Shown here: positions 22,948 to 29,804 of the stretch, piece by piece
How positions within the stretch are numbered: position 1 is the first letter of the stretch
Layout: each line of letters begins with the position of its first letter
Assembly (NCBI GenBank): GCA_024710705.1
Contig: JANJUF010000083.1
Coordinates: 1 to 39,401, forward strand
DNA length: 39,401 bases
Source of the DNA: Gemmatimonadaceae bacterium
Lineage (GTDB): Bacteria; Gemmatimonadota; Gemmatimonadetes; Gemmatimonadales; Gemmatimonadaceae
Reading direction: 5' to 3'
Notes under the pieces: generated by a model
Seen by the model: the letters and a program-made list of their open reading frames with translations, nothing else
Databases searched by the model: none
Told to the model about the DNA's origin: nothing
Made by a program: the position numbers and the translations under genes

Positions 22948-23951
22948 TGCCGGCCCGCGAGTTCGGGTCCTCGTCCCTCTGCGAACGCGAGCCGCACCGA
23001 ATCGACTCGTGCCCGGACTGCTGGCGGCAGGGGCGGAATGGCCGGATTCGGGACCCAACGCACCACGTTGGACTTGGTATCGAAATGCACGACGCGGGGC
23101 ACGAAGCGGCCGGTCTTCACCTCTTCCGCCAAGAGGCGGAAGGCAAGCGGTACGTCAATCACGACCGATCCGAGCGTGACGGCTGGCGCGATGTGATTCT
23201 GGTCGGCGTTCGATCCAAAGACCCAGACGCCGGGTGACTCCCGCACGGCTTGGAACACCCCGAGTCCGGCAGCGTCGGCATTCTGATAGATGACATCCGC
23301 CCGCCGCGCGATGAGGGCGAGCGCTTGTTCCTTCCCGGCGCCGGCGTCTTCCCAATTGCCGATGAAGGCGGTGAGCACGGTGACCTGCGGATTGACGGAC
23401 TTGGCGCCGGCCGCGAATGCGTCGAAGCTGGCGCGAACCGGAGGAAGTTCCGTCCCTCCGATCACGGCGAGCACCTTGGAGCGTGTCACCGACGCGGCAA
23501 CGATGCCTGCGAGGTACGAAGGTTCTTCAAAGACGAATGAGAGGGCGGCGATGTTGGGTCCCGTTCCGGTGCCTCCGGTGGTCACGAACGTCGTGCGCGG
23601 GAACTCCGGGCCCACGCGTTGCGCGGCCTCCTGGAATTCGAAGCCGTGCCCGATGACGAGGTCGAAGCCGGCGGCGCCGTACTGTCGGAAGTTTTCCTCG
23701 AACTCGGCTGGCGTGCGGGTCTGCACGTGCCGCACGTCGGCTCCGAGGGAGTCGCGGATGATGCCGAGCCCGGCGTACGCCGAGGCGTTCCAGGACTGAT
23801 CGGAGATTGGGCCAGGAGTGAGGAGCGCGACCCGAAAGCGTTGTGAGTCTTGGACTTTGGGTCCCTCGGCACCGCACCCAAGAATCCCGAAAATTGTAGT
23901 GTGGATAAAGATGACAGCTTTCGAGATGTTTAGGCGCAGATTCACATGCAT
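22944..23951 (-). CDS. BMP-family ABC transporter substrate-binding lipoprotein
   Basis: A 335-residue protein. The N-terminal signal peptide ends in the lipobox ILGC (Cys26). The mature part is a BmpA/PnrA-type binding protein: RVALLTPGPISDQSWN at the start is the family's opening strand, and FIGNWEDAGAGKEQA and YQNADAAGLGVFQA are typical mid-protein motifs. It probably binds nucleosides. It is the first gene of the five-gene importer operon. An upstream in-frame start at 24113 exists, but the ATG at 23951 gives a proper signal peptide. The first 50 codons are unusually AT-rich and contain a DnaA box. Confidence 0.92.
   Translation of the reverse strand: MHVNLRLNISKAVIFIHTTIFGILGCGAEGPKVQDSQRFRVALLTPGPISDQSWNASAYAGLGIIRDSLGADVRHVQTRTPAEFEENFRQYGAAGFDLVIGHGFEFQEAAQRVGPEFPRTTFVTTGGTGTGPNIAALSFVFEEPSYLAGIVAASVTRSKVLAVIGGTELPPVRASFDAFAAGAKSVNPQVTVLTAFIGNWEDAGAGKEQALALIARRADVIYQNADAAGLGVFQAVRESPGVWVFGSNADQNHIAPAVTLGSVVIDVPLAFRLLAEEVKTGRFVPRVVHFDTKSNVVRWVPNPAIPPLPPAVRARVDSVRLAFAEGRGPELAGRQ
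23900..23908 (-). promoter_or_regulatory. DnaA box, perfect match, inside the binding-protein gene
   Basis: TGTGGATAA on the plus strand (TTATCCACA on the minus strand), identical to the consensus, within the signal-peptide region of the importer's lipoprotein gene. Confidence 0.6.
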
Positions 23952-24012
23952 CTTCTTGTGTGGTATTGTATTAGCAAGCTGTAGTAAACGTGTGTTCACT
24001 CCCCACAATTTC

Positions 24013-24021
24013 TGTGGATAA
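24013..24021 (-). promoter_or_regulatory. DnaA box, perfect match, upstream of the importer operon
   Basis: A second exact TGTGGATAA, 113 bases from the first and in the same orientation, in the 118-bp gap between the bactofilin gene and the importer operon. The gap is AT-rich relative to its surroundings and must hold the importer promoter, though no convincing -35/-10 pair was found. Confidence 0.6.
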
Positions 24022-24069
24022 CGACCGAAGTCCGAGTCTGCGATGCCGCCTTGCTGGGGCGTTGCTGGC

Positions 24070-24519
24070 CTACTGCCGCACGCCCCGCGACTCGCGGGAA
24101 TCGCGCGCGTCACGGGTGTCAGGTGAGCGCCCTACGAGGGCCAGCTCCGTCATCTTTACGGAGCCGTTGATGCGCGCGCCTTCCATCACCACAATGGACT
24201 TGGTCGCGATGTCGCCGTTCACGACGGCGCTGGTCTGGAGCTCGAGTCGGTCGGCCGCGCTGACACTGCCGTCGATCACGCCGCCGACCACGATCTCGTG
24301 GGCGGTGACGTCCCCGTGAATCGCGCCTTCCTTGGCGAGCATGACTTGTCGCGCCTGCAGCACGCTGCCATCGACGCGCCCCTCCACCTTCAGCACGCCC
24401 CCACACGAGATGTCGCCCGTGATGACCGTGCCGGCGGAGATGATCGAGAGCGTCGTCTCGGAAGCGCTGCTCCGGGCAGCGCCGCGCGATTGCTGCTCAT
24501 CCTTGGAGAAGATTGCCAC
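24070..24519 (-). CDS. Bactofilin
   Basis: A 149-residue polymer-forming cytoskeletal protein. A disordered N-terminus (1-25) precedes the right-handed beta-helix core (about 28-125), with the repeating pattern IISAGTVITGDISCGG, VEGRVDGSVLQA, IHGDVTAHEIVVGG and ARINGSV. A charged Asp/Arg tail follows. Bactofilins form filaments at the membrane and organise cell shape, chromosome segregation or motility. The start is a GTG at 24519 with AGGAG 6 bases upstream. It follows parA, parB and a coiled-coil membrane protein, an arrangement that suggests a link to ParABS. Confidence 0.9.
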   Translation of the reverse strand: MAIFSKDEQQSRGAARSSASETTLSIISAGTVITGDISCGGVLKVEGRVDGSVLQARQVMLAKEGAIHGDVTAHEIVVGGVIDGSVSAADRLELQTSAVVNGDIATKSIVVMEGARINGSVKMTELALVGRSPDTRDARDSRESRGVRQ

Positions 24520-24557
24520 GGAAGACTCCTGGAATTGCCTACGGTGAGTGTCGGGTG

Positions 24558-25016
24558 TCAGCGCCCGCCGAGGCCGGCAGGCGAAGGAGGGATCGGCGCG
24601 CTGGTGTCGCGGGCCGCTGCTTGGGCCTGCTGCACCGTGGCGGCGCGCAGCATGCGCTGCACCTGTTCGTACCGCGCCTGCAACTGGGCCAGCGCGGCCG
24701 ACAGCGTGTCCAGTCGCTGGGCGTCGGTTTCGAGCTGCACGATGCGCTGCTGCAGCACTGGAACGCGGGCCGCCTGCCCCGCCATCCAGCCCCACGTCAC
24801 GACCGCAAGCAGGTAGATCAACAGCATGGGTCGCGAGGTGAGGACCGCCAACGAACGAACCTGCCACGGGCGCAAGACATAATGCCGGTGCGCGAGCCCC
24901 GACTCCCGGTGCAGGTGTACGAACAACGCACCGCCGTCCTGGTCGAAGATGTGTCCGTGCGCGTGTCGCGCTCCGGTCGCCTTGACCTGCCGTGGCGTCG
25001 GGTTGCTGGGGCTCAT
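24558..25016 (-). CDS. Single-pass membrane protein with coiled coil (bactofilin-associated position)
   Basis: A 152-residue protein. About 55 polar N-terminal residues contain several histidines, followed by one membrane helix (about 58-80, LAVLTSRPMLLIYLLAVVTW). Then comes a periplasmic coiled coil (about 84-133, with LQQRIVQLETDAQRLDTLS) and a Pro/Gly-rich end. This looks like the N-terminal anchor of the M23 peptidases often found beside bactofilins, but there is no peptidase domain. The start overlaps the parB stop (ATGA). The reading frame is well supported by its position and topology; its function is unknown. Confidence 0.7.
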   Translation of the reverse strand: MSPSNPTPRQVKATGARHAHGHIFDQDGGALFVHLHRESGLAHRHYVLRPWQVRSLAVLTSRPMLLIYLLAVVTWGWMAGQAARVPVLQQRIVQLETDAQRLDTLSAALAQLQARYEQVQRMLRAATVQQAQAAARDTSAPIPPSPAGLGGR

Positions 25017-25972
25017 GCCTCACGCTCCGGTCCAAGGATCAACTCGAGGAGCCGCTCGAAGTCATCTGTATTATAAAAGGGAATCCGCAACTCACCCTTC
25101 GTGGACTTCCCTGCCTGCACGATGCGGGCATCGGTGTCCAGCCGTCGACGGAGTCGCTCCTCAATTCGTCGCACCTCGGCGCTACGACCGTCGACCGGAG
25201 TCGCTGAGCGCGTGCGCCGTTCGACACTCCCGTGGTCCCGCACGCGCTGCTCCACCTCGCGCACCGAGAGTCCGTCGGCCACAACGCTACGTGCGAGCTC
25301 GGCCATCTGCGTGGCATCACCGAGTCCCAGCAACGCCCGTGCGTGGCCTACGGTTAGCGCGCCGTCCCACACGAGACGCCGGACTGAGGCCGGGAGGGCG
25401 AGCAAGCGAAGGGTGTTCGCCACCGTCGAACGATCTTTGCCGACGATGTCTGCGACGTCCTGCTGCGTGAGCGAAAAGTCCTTGATGAGTTGCTCGTACC
25501 CCTCGGCCTCTTCGATGGGATTGAGATCGGCGCGCTGAAGATTCTCCACCATCGCGAGCGAGAGGAGCACCTTGTCGTCGACGTCGCGAATGACGGCGGG
25601 GATCTCGGTCCAGCCGAGCCTCTGTGCGGCACGGAAGCGTCGCTCGCCGGCAATGAGTTCGTACCCGCCGCCATGCGCGGCGTGTCGCACCGTGACCGGC
25701 TGGAGCAGCCCACTGGTCCGCAGTGACGCGGTGAGGTCAGCGAGATCCTCCTCGCGAAACTCCTTTCGCGGCTGCAGCGGATTCGGGCGGATCTTTGCTA
25801 AGGGGAGCGCGCGATACGGCGACTGGCTTTCGCGCTCCTCGACCCCGAGAACCCCCTCGGCGCTCCTGCGCCCAGGGACGTCGGCGTCAGGCTGAGCAGG
25901 CGCGCGCGTAGGAGCCCTGGCAATCAGGGCCTCGAGTCCACGACCAAGTCGGCGTCCTTTCTCTGTGCTCAT
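25013..25972 (-). CDS. parB: Chromosome partitioning protein ParB
   Basis: A 319-residue ParB/Spo0J protein. The N-terminal GRRLGRGLEALIA is the ParA-contact motif. The CTPase/N domain contains RALPLAKIRPNPLQPR and GERRFRAAQRLG. The central helix-turn-helix DVADIVGKDRSTVANTLRLL recognises parS, and a C-terminal dimerisation segment ends the protein. It loads at parS and spreads as a CTP-dependent clamp. The ATG at 25972 has AGGA just upstream; an extension to 26011 is less likely. Two parS sites are located beyond parA. Confidence 0.96.
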   Translation of the reverse strand: MSTEKGRRLGRGLEALIARAPTRAPAQPDADVPGRRSAEGVLGVEERESQSPYRALPLAKIRPNPLQPRKEFREEDLADLTASLRTSGLLQPVTVRHAAHGGGYELIAGERRFRAAQRLGWTEIPAVIRDVDDKVLLSLAMVENLQRADLNPIEEAEGYEQLIKDFSLTQQDVADIVGKDRSTVANTLRLLALPASVRRLVWDGALTVGHARALLGLGDATQMAELARSVVADGLSVREVEQRVRDHGSVERRTRSATPVDGRSAEVRRIEERLRRRLDTDARIVQAGKSTKGELRIPFYNTDDFERLLELILGPEREA

Positions 25973-25987
25973 AATTCCTGCGCGCAG

Positions 25988-26016
25988 TGGATATTTTGTA
26001 ACCGCATGCAAATCAA
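25988..26016 (-). promoter_or_regulatory. Possible internal promoter for parB
   Basis: TTGATT (26011-26016) and TATCCA (25988-25993) on the minus strand are 17 bases apart in an AT-rich 112-bp gap between parA and parB. The leader would be very short, so this is tentative. Confidence 0.3.
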
Positions 26017-26060
26017 GATGTTAACAATCGCATAGCCCTTCACACCCCTCGCGTGGTGAA

Positions 26061-26089
26061 CGTAAGACATTATCCTGCAATGACTTACG
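26061..26089 (-). terminator. Hairpin at the 3' end of parA
   Basis: CGTAAG-A-CATT (26061-26071) pairs with AATG-A-CTTACG (26079-26089): ten base pairs with one A-A (or T-T) mismatch and a 7-base loop. It includes the parA stop codon. No T-run follows on the minus strand, so it may lower read-through into parB or protect the parA mRNA end rather than be a full terminator. Confidence 0.45.
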
Positions 26090-26852
26090 CGTTTCTTTCA
26101 ATCAATTCCTTTGCGACGCCCATGTAGGCCTGGGCCCCTACGGATGCGAGATCGTACAGAATGATCGGCTTTCCGAACGACGGTGCCTCGGCCAGGCGCA
26201 CATTCCTAGGAATCACGGACTCGAATACCTTTGCTCCGAAGTACTCACGGGCGTCGGCGGCGACCTGCCGAGACAGGTTGAGGCGCGCGTCGAACATGGT
26301 GAGCAACACGCCGTCTATTCCGAGCGAGGGGTTCACGCCCTGCTGAACGAGATGCACCGTGTTCAGCAGCTGGGACAGACCTTCTAGTGCGTAGTACTCG
26401 CACTGGAGGGGAATGAGGAGCGAGTCTGCGGCGGCCAGCATGTTGATGGTGATCAGCCCAAGTGATGGTGGGCAATCGATCAGGATGTAGTCGTAGCGGT
26501 CGCGCACCCGCTCCAGGGCGCGCCGCATGGCCAACTCGCGCTCATCCTCGCCGACGAGCTCGATCTCGGCGCCGGCGAGGTCCGGGGTCGCGGGCAGTAC
26601 ATCGAGGTGCTTGAACTGCACGCTATGCCTGATGGCCTCGTCCACGCGACTGGCGTCGAGGAGGGCATCGTAGACCGTCTCGCGGATGTCGTCGCGCGCC
26701 AGTCCGATGCCACTACTGGCGTTCCCTTGGGGATCGCCGTCAACCAGAAGGGTTCGCTGTTCCGCTGCTGCCAGCGATGCGGCAAGGTTGACGGCTGTCG
26801 TGGTCTTGCCGACACCGCCCTTCTGGTTCGCGATCGCGATAATTCTGGCCAC
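26085..26852 (-). CDS. parA: Chromosome partitioning ATPase ParA
   Basis: A 255-residue ParA/Soj ATPase. It has the deviant Walker A KGGVGKTTTAVNLA near the start, then LLVDGDPQGNASSG (Walker A') and YDYILIDCPPSLG (Walker B). It moves ParB-parS complexes by binding nucleoid DNA non-specifically. The GTG at 26852 (VARIIAIANQKGG) is preferred over an upstream GTG at 26906, which would add an atypical N-terminus. A TATATT at 26886-26891 (minus strand) could be the -10 element. Confidence 0.95.
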   Translation of the reverse strand: MARIIAIANQKGGVGKTTTAVNLAASLAAAEQRTLLVDGDPQGNASSGIGLARDDIRETVYDALLDASRVDEAIRHSVQFKHLDVLPATPDLAGAEIELVGEDERELAMRRALERVRDRYDYILIDCPPSLGLITINMLAAADSLLIPLQCEYYALEGLSQLLNTVHLVQQGVNPSLGIDGVLLTMFDARLNLSRQVAADAREYFGAKVFESVIPRNVRLAEAPSFGKPIILYDLASVGAQAYMGVAKELIERNA

Positions 26853-26921
26853 TTGGTATGGAAAGACGGTGGGGGTGAGTCGGCGAATATACCGACGCAC
26901 CCCCACACATACTAGTCACGA

Positions 26922-26937
26922 TGTTTCACGTGGAACA
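26922..26937. promoter_or_regulatory. parS site, perfect consensus
   Basis: TGTTTCACGTGGAACA is the exact reverse complement of the classical parS, TGTTCCACGTGAAACA. It lies 69 bases upstream of the parA start. ParB binds here to build the partition complex. Confidence 0.93.
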
Positions 26938-26958
26938 TCCACGCGGGTTTGGGCACGG

Positions 26959-26974
26959 TGTTCCACGTGAAACG
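26959..26974. promoter_or_regulatory. parS site, one mismatch
   Basis: TGTTCCACGTGAAACG matches the consensus at 15 of 16 bases, with the last base changed. It is 37 bases from the first site and in the opposite orientation. Confidence 0.88.
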
Positions 26975-26989
26975 CGATGTCCTGCCTGC

Positions 26990-27736
26990 CTACTCCTGTC
27001 GCAACGCCACCTTGAGCCGAACGGTCGATCGAATCGTGATGAGCCCAGCCGCAATCGGGGTCGGGGCGGCCTCGGCGCCTCGCATCGCGACCATCGTGGC
27101 CCGGTCGAACATCGGAGCTTGGCCACCATCCTCGGAGCTGATCTCAAGAACATCCCCGAGTCGCTTCCCCGCGGCCTCCGCCATGACGCGTGCGTCGTCC
27201 ATCGCTTTCCGCACCGCTGCGTCGAGTGCCTGCCGGCGCGCAGAGTCTGGGTTGGCGAGCGCGAAGTTCGGGCCGTTCACGTTCGTCGCGCCCGCTGCCA
27301 AGGCTGCGTCAATCACACCTCCTACTCGCGAGAGGTCGCGCGCATCCACCTGTACCGCATTACGCGCCTGGTAGCCCGTCACGGTCGGCCTCCCTCCCTC
27401 CCGAGGGTACTCGTACTCCGGCGTCACCATGACTGACTGGGTCCGAATCTGCGCTGCCGGGATTCCGGCACGCCGAATGGCGGCCAACACGGCTGTCTGA
27501 ACCCTCGCGTTCTCGGTGGCGGCCGCCTGTGAGGTCCGACCGCGCGACTCCACCGCAATCACCAAATGTGCGCGATCCGGCACCACTTCGACCTCTGCGT
27601 GAGCGAGCACAACCAGATGCGGCTGCTGGCCATGCGGCGCCCCCTGTGCCCCTGCCGTGCCGGGCTCGACGATGATGCCCAGAACCGCCACTCCCAGCGC
27701 AACAGCACTCACGCGAATCCCGCGACGACTGAACAT
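26990..27736 (-). CDS. SIMPL-domain (DUF541) exported protein
   Basis: A 248-residue protein with a signal peptide (about 1-30, hydrophobic core AVALGVAVLGIIV, ending near AGA). The rest is a SIMPL/YggE-like domain: VVLAHAEVEVVPDRAHLVIAV at the start, QTQSV-like strand-turns (IRTQSVMVTPEY), GYQARNAVQV and the C-terminal part from AAVRKAMDDARVMA. Family members are periplasmic, and some are linked to oxidative-stress tolerance; the molecular function is unclear. GGAG lies about 10 bases before the ATG. Confidence 0.87.
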   Translation of the reverse strand: MFSRRGIRVSAVALGVAVLGIIVEPGTAGAQGAPHGQQPHLVVLAHAEVEVVPDRAHLVIAVESRGRTSQAAATENARVQTAVLAAIRRAGIPAAQIRTQSVMVTPEYEYPREGGRPTVTGYQARNAVQVDARDLSRVGGVIDAALAAGATNVNGPNFALANPDSARRQALDAAVRKAMDDARVMAEAAGKRLGDVLEISSEDGGQAPMFDRATMVAMRGAEAAPTPIAAGLITIRSTVRLKVALRQE

Positions 27737-27776
27737 CCCGACGCTCCCGTAATAATTGTCGTTGTGATACTAAACA

Positions 27777-27797
27777 GACGCCCGGACCATGGGCGTC
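27777..27797 (-). terminator. Terminator after the GT-C glycosyltransferase gene
   Basis: On the minus strand GACGCCC, a 7-base loop and GGGCGTC form a perfect 7-bp stem followed by TGTTTAG. It starts 13 bases after the stop of the membrane glycosyltransferase gene. Confidence 0.5.
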
Positions 27798-27809
27798 ACC
27801 CGGAATGCC

Positions 27810-29804
27810 TTAGCGCGACGCCGGCCCTGGGACGGACGTGGCGTGCACGTCCAATCGCTCCCACACCAGCGGAGCGCCGACCGCCGTGCCCGCGCGTCGC
27901 ACTCGATACACCGGGCGCCCCGGAAAGGATGCCGCGATGTCCCCTTCGCGCCCAGGAATCCATCGTGCGTAGTGGTTGGAGTCACGCGCGAGGCGCCAGG
28001 GTGCGAACAGCAGGTAGCCCCCGCGATCCTCCGCGGCCCGTGCGTCGCACAGCGGTGGATACACCACGCCCGGACGCATCCGTTGCGTGTGGTCGGGTGA
28101 TCGATCGGTTGCGATCAAGAGGGCCGAATCTGCGAGGAGAGGCCACAGGAGCGCGCGCGCGGCGTCGCCGCGAACTCCAGTGCGCTCGACTCCTGCGAGG
28201 GCGAGCTCCAGCTCACAGGTGTCGACTCCACGATACAGCGTCTCGCTATCGGGCCGCGAGATTTCGGTTGCCCAGAGCCGCACGACGAGCTGGGCCCCCC
28301 AGCTCTCTTGCACCAGGACAACCGCATCGCGCACGCCGGACGCGCGGGTCGCCTCGGTGGGGTCGATGCGCATTGATGTGAGACCATTGCGGTAGCTGGG
28401 CGCTCGCACGAGGACGATGGTAACGAGCGCGTATACGGCTCCCGCGGCAATGAAGCCGCGCCAACCGCGCCACGCCGCCGTGCCCGCTCCAATCCGATCG
28501 CGAATAGCCGGTACCGCGCGCGCGCTCCAGAGGATCAGCACTGGAAGTAGCGGAAACAGGAACCGTGGGCCGAGGTAGTTGCCGTCGTGCCAGTACGCCC
28601 AGTACCCCACGACCAGCAGCGCTGAACTGGCCAGCAGGTATCGCTCAAGGCTGCGCAGCGGAGGCGCAAGCCACAGCCCGGCGGCCGGAAGCAGCAACGC
28701 GGGGAATGGCGTCTCAAACAGGACGACGTTGAGTCGCGTCAGGTACAGCGAAACGAGCTCGATGCCGCGTGCGGGGGTGTGCGCCGGCCCCCATGGCGAT
28801 GCGTGGAACCCCAGCGCCATCGACTCGCCCCACAGCACGTCGTATGCAAAGGTGAGCGGATGCCCCGTGGTGCGAAGGTTCGCCAGCAGCAACAGCACGA
28901 TCGGGAAGGCGATGCCGACACCCGAGCACAGCAGGGTCGCGACGGCCGCGCGGCCCCTGCCTACGCGCGAGAGCAGCCAGAGTCCGGCCGGAATCGCGAA
29001 GATCGCCGCGTCCAGCGGTCGCACCGTCGCGGCCAGGCCGAGCGCGAGGCCCGTTCCCAAACCCCAGATCGGCGAGCGGTCGCTCCGTGTGGCTTCGGCG
29101 AGACAGAGGATGGCTGCCAACAGCCAGAGCAGAACGGCCGAATGGTTCATGTGCGACCCGAACATGAAGGCGCCCCACGGCGCGAAGGCGAACAGCCCCG
29201 TCGTCGCGCGACGCCACGCCACAGATGCCAGTGGGTCCGTGCGTCCCAGTAGAACCCAGAAGAGGAACACGCACGCCGCGCCGATCAGCGGCCCGATGAT
29301 CCAAGTGGCGCCGAGCAGCACACCGGGGACCAGCAGCGCGGGACCGCCGAAGGGGTACTGCCCATAAGCGCGCGCTCCCGTGTCCACGACGTGCAGAATC
29401 GAGTAGAACTCCCGCGGCAGCTGCACCGGATGCGTCAGCCGCCCCTCGGACAGGTCATACGCCTGCAGCACCTGGACGATCTCGTCGATCAGCAGGGGAC
29501 GTCCCGAGAAGGCCAGCAGCGCGATGATGCCGTAGAGCAAGAACGCGGCAACGCTGATTCCCAACGCCACGCGCCACTCGCCAGCGTGTTCGCGGGCGGG
29601 CGAGACCGCCGACACCACCGCCGCCGTGCGGCCTTTGCGCGCGAGAAACCACACGAGTCCGCCCACGCCGGCGCAGAGCGCGAGGCCCAACCCCCAGTCG
29701 GCGAGGCGTGCCGCGTACTCGGCGTCGGACTCTCCGCCTGGGATGAGGTTCGCGACGGGAAGGAGGGAAAGCAGGAGCAGAACCAGTGCCGCGGCGCGCG
29801 TCAC
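27810..29804 (-). CDS. GT-C family membrane glycosyltransferase-like protein
   Basis: A protein of about 664 residues with roughly eleven membrane helices in the first 480 residues and a C-terminal soluble domain of about 170 residues. After the first helices, RPLLIDEIVQVLQAYDL holds the acidic pair expected in the first external loop of GT-C enzymes (PMT/ArnT/GT39-like), which transfer sugars from lipid carriers. YLGPRFLFPLLPVLILW is also typical of GT-C proteins. Substrate and acceptor cannot be told. A GTG at 29804 overlaps the mnmG stop (GTGA); a second GTG one codon earlier (29807) is possible. Coupling with mnmG is likely positional only. Confidence 0.75.
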   Translation of the reverse strand: MTRAAALVLLLLSLLPVANLIPGGESDAEYAARLADWGLGLALCAGVGGLVWFLARKGRTAAVVSAVSPAREHAGEWRVALGISVAAFLLYGIIALLAFSGRPLLIDEIVQVLQAYDLSEGRLTHPVQLPREFYSILHVVDTGARAYGQYPFGGPALLVPGVLLGATWIIGPLIGAACVFLFWVLLGRTDPLASVAWRRATTGLFAFAPWGAFMFGSHMNHSAVLLWLLAAILCLAEATRSDRSPIWGLGTGLALGLAATVRPLDAAIFAIPAGLWLLSRVGRGRAAVATLLCSGVGIAFPIVLLLLANLRTTGHPLTFAYDVLWGESMALGFHASPWGPAHTPARGIELVSLYLTRLNVVLFETPFPALLLPAAGLWLAPPLRSLERYLLASSALLVVGYWAYWHDGNYLGPRFLFPLLPVLILWSARAVPAIRDRIGAGTAAWRGWRGFIAAGAVYALVTIVLVRAPSYRNGLTSMRIDPTEATRASGVRDAVVLVQESWGAQLVVRLWATEISRPDSETLYRGVDTCELELALAGVERTGVRGDAARALLWPLLADSALLIATDRSPDHTQRMRPGVVYPPLCDARAAEDRGGYLLFAPWRLARDSNHYARWIPGREGDIAASFPGRPVYRVRRAGTAVGAPLVWERLDVHATSVPGPASR

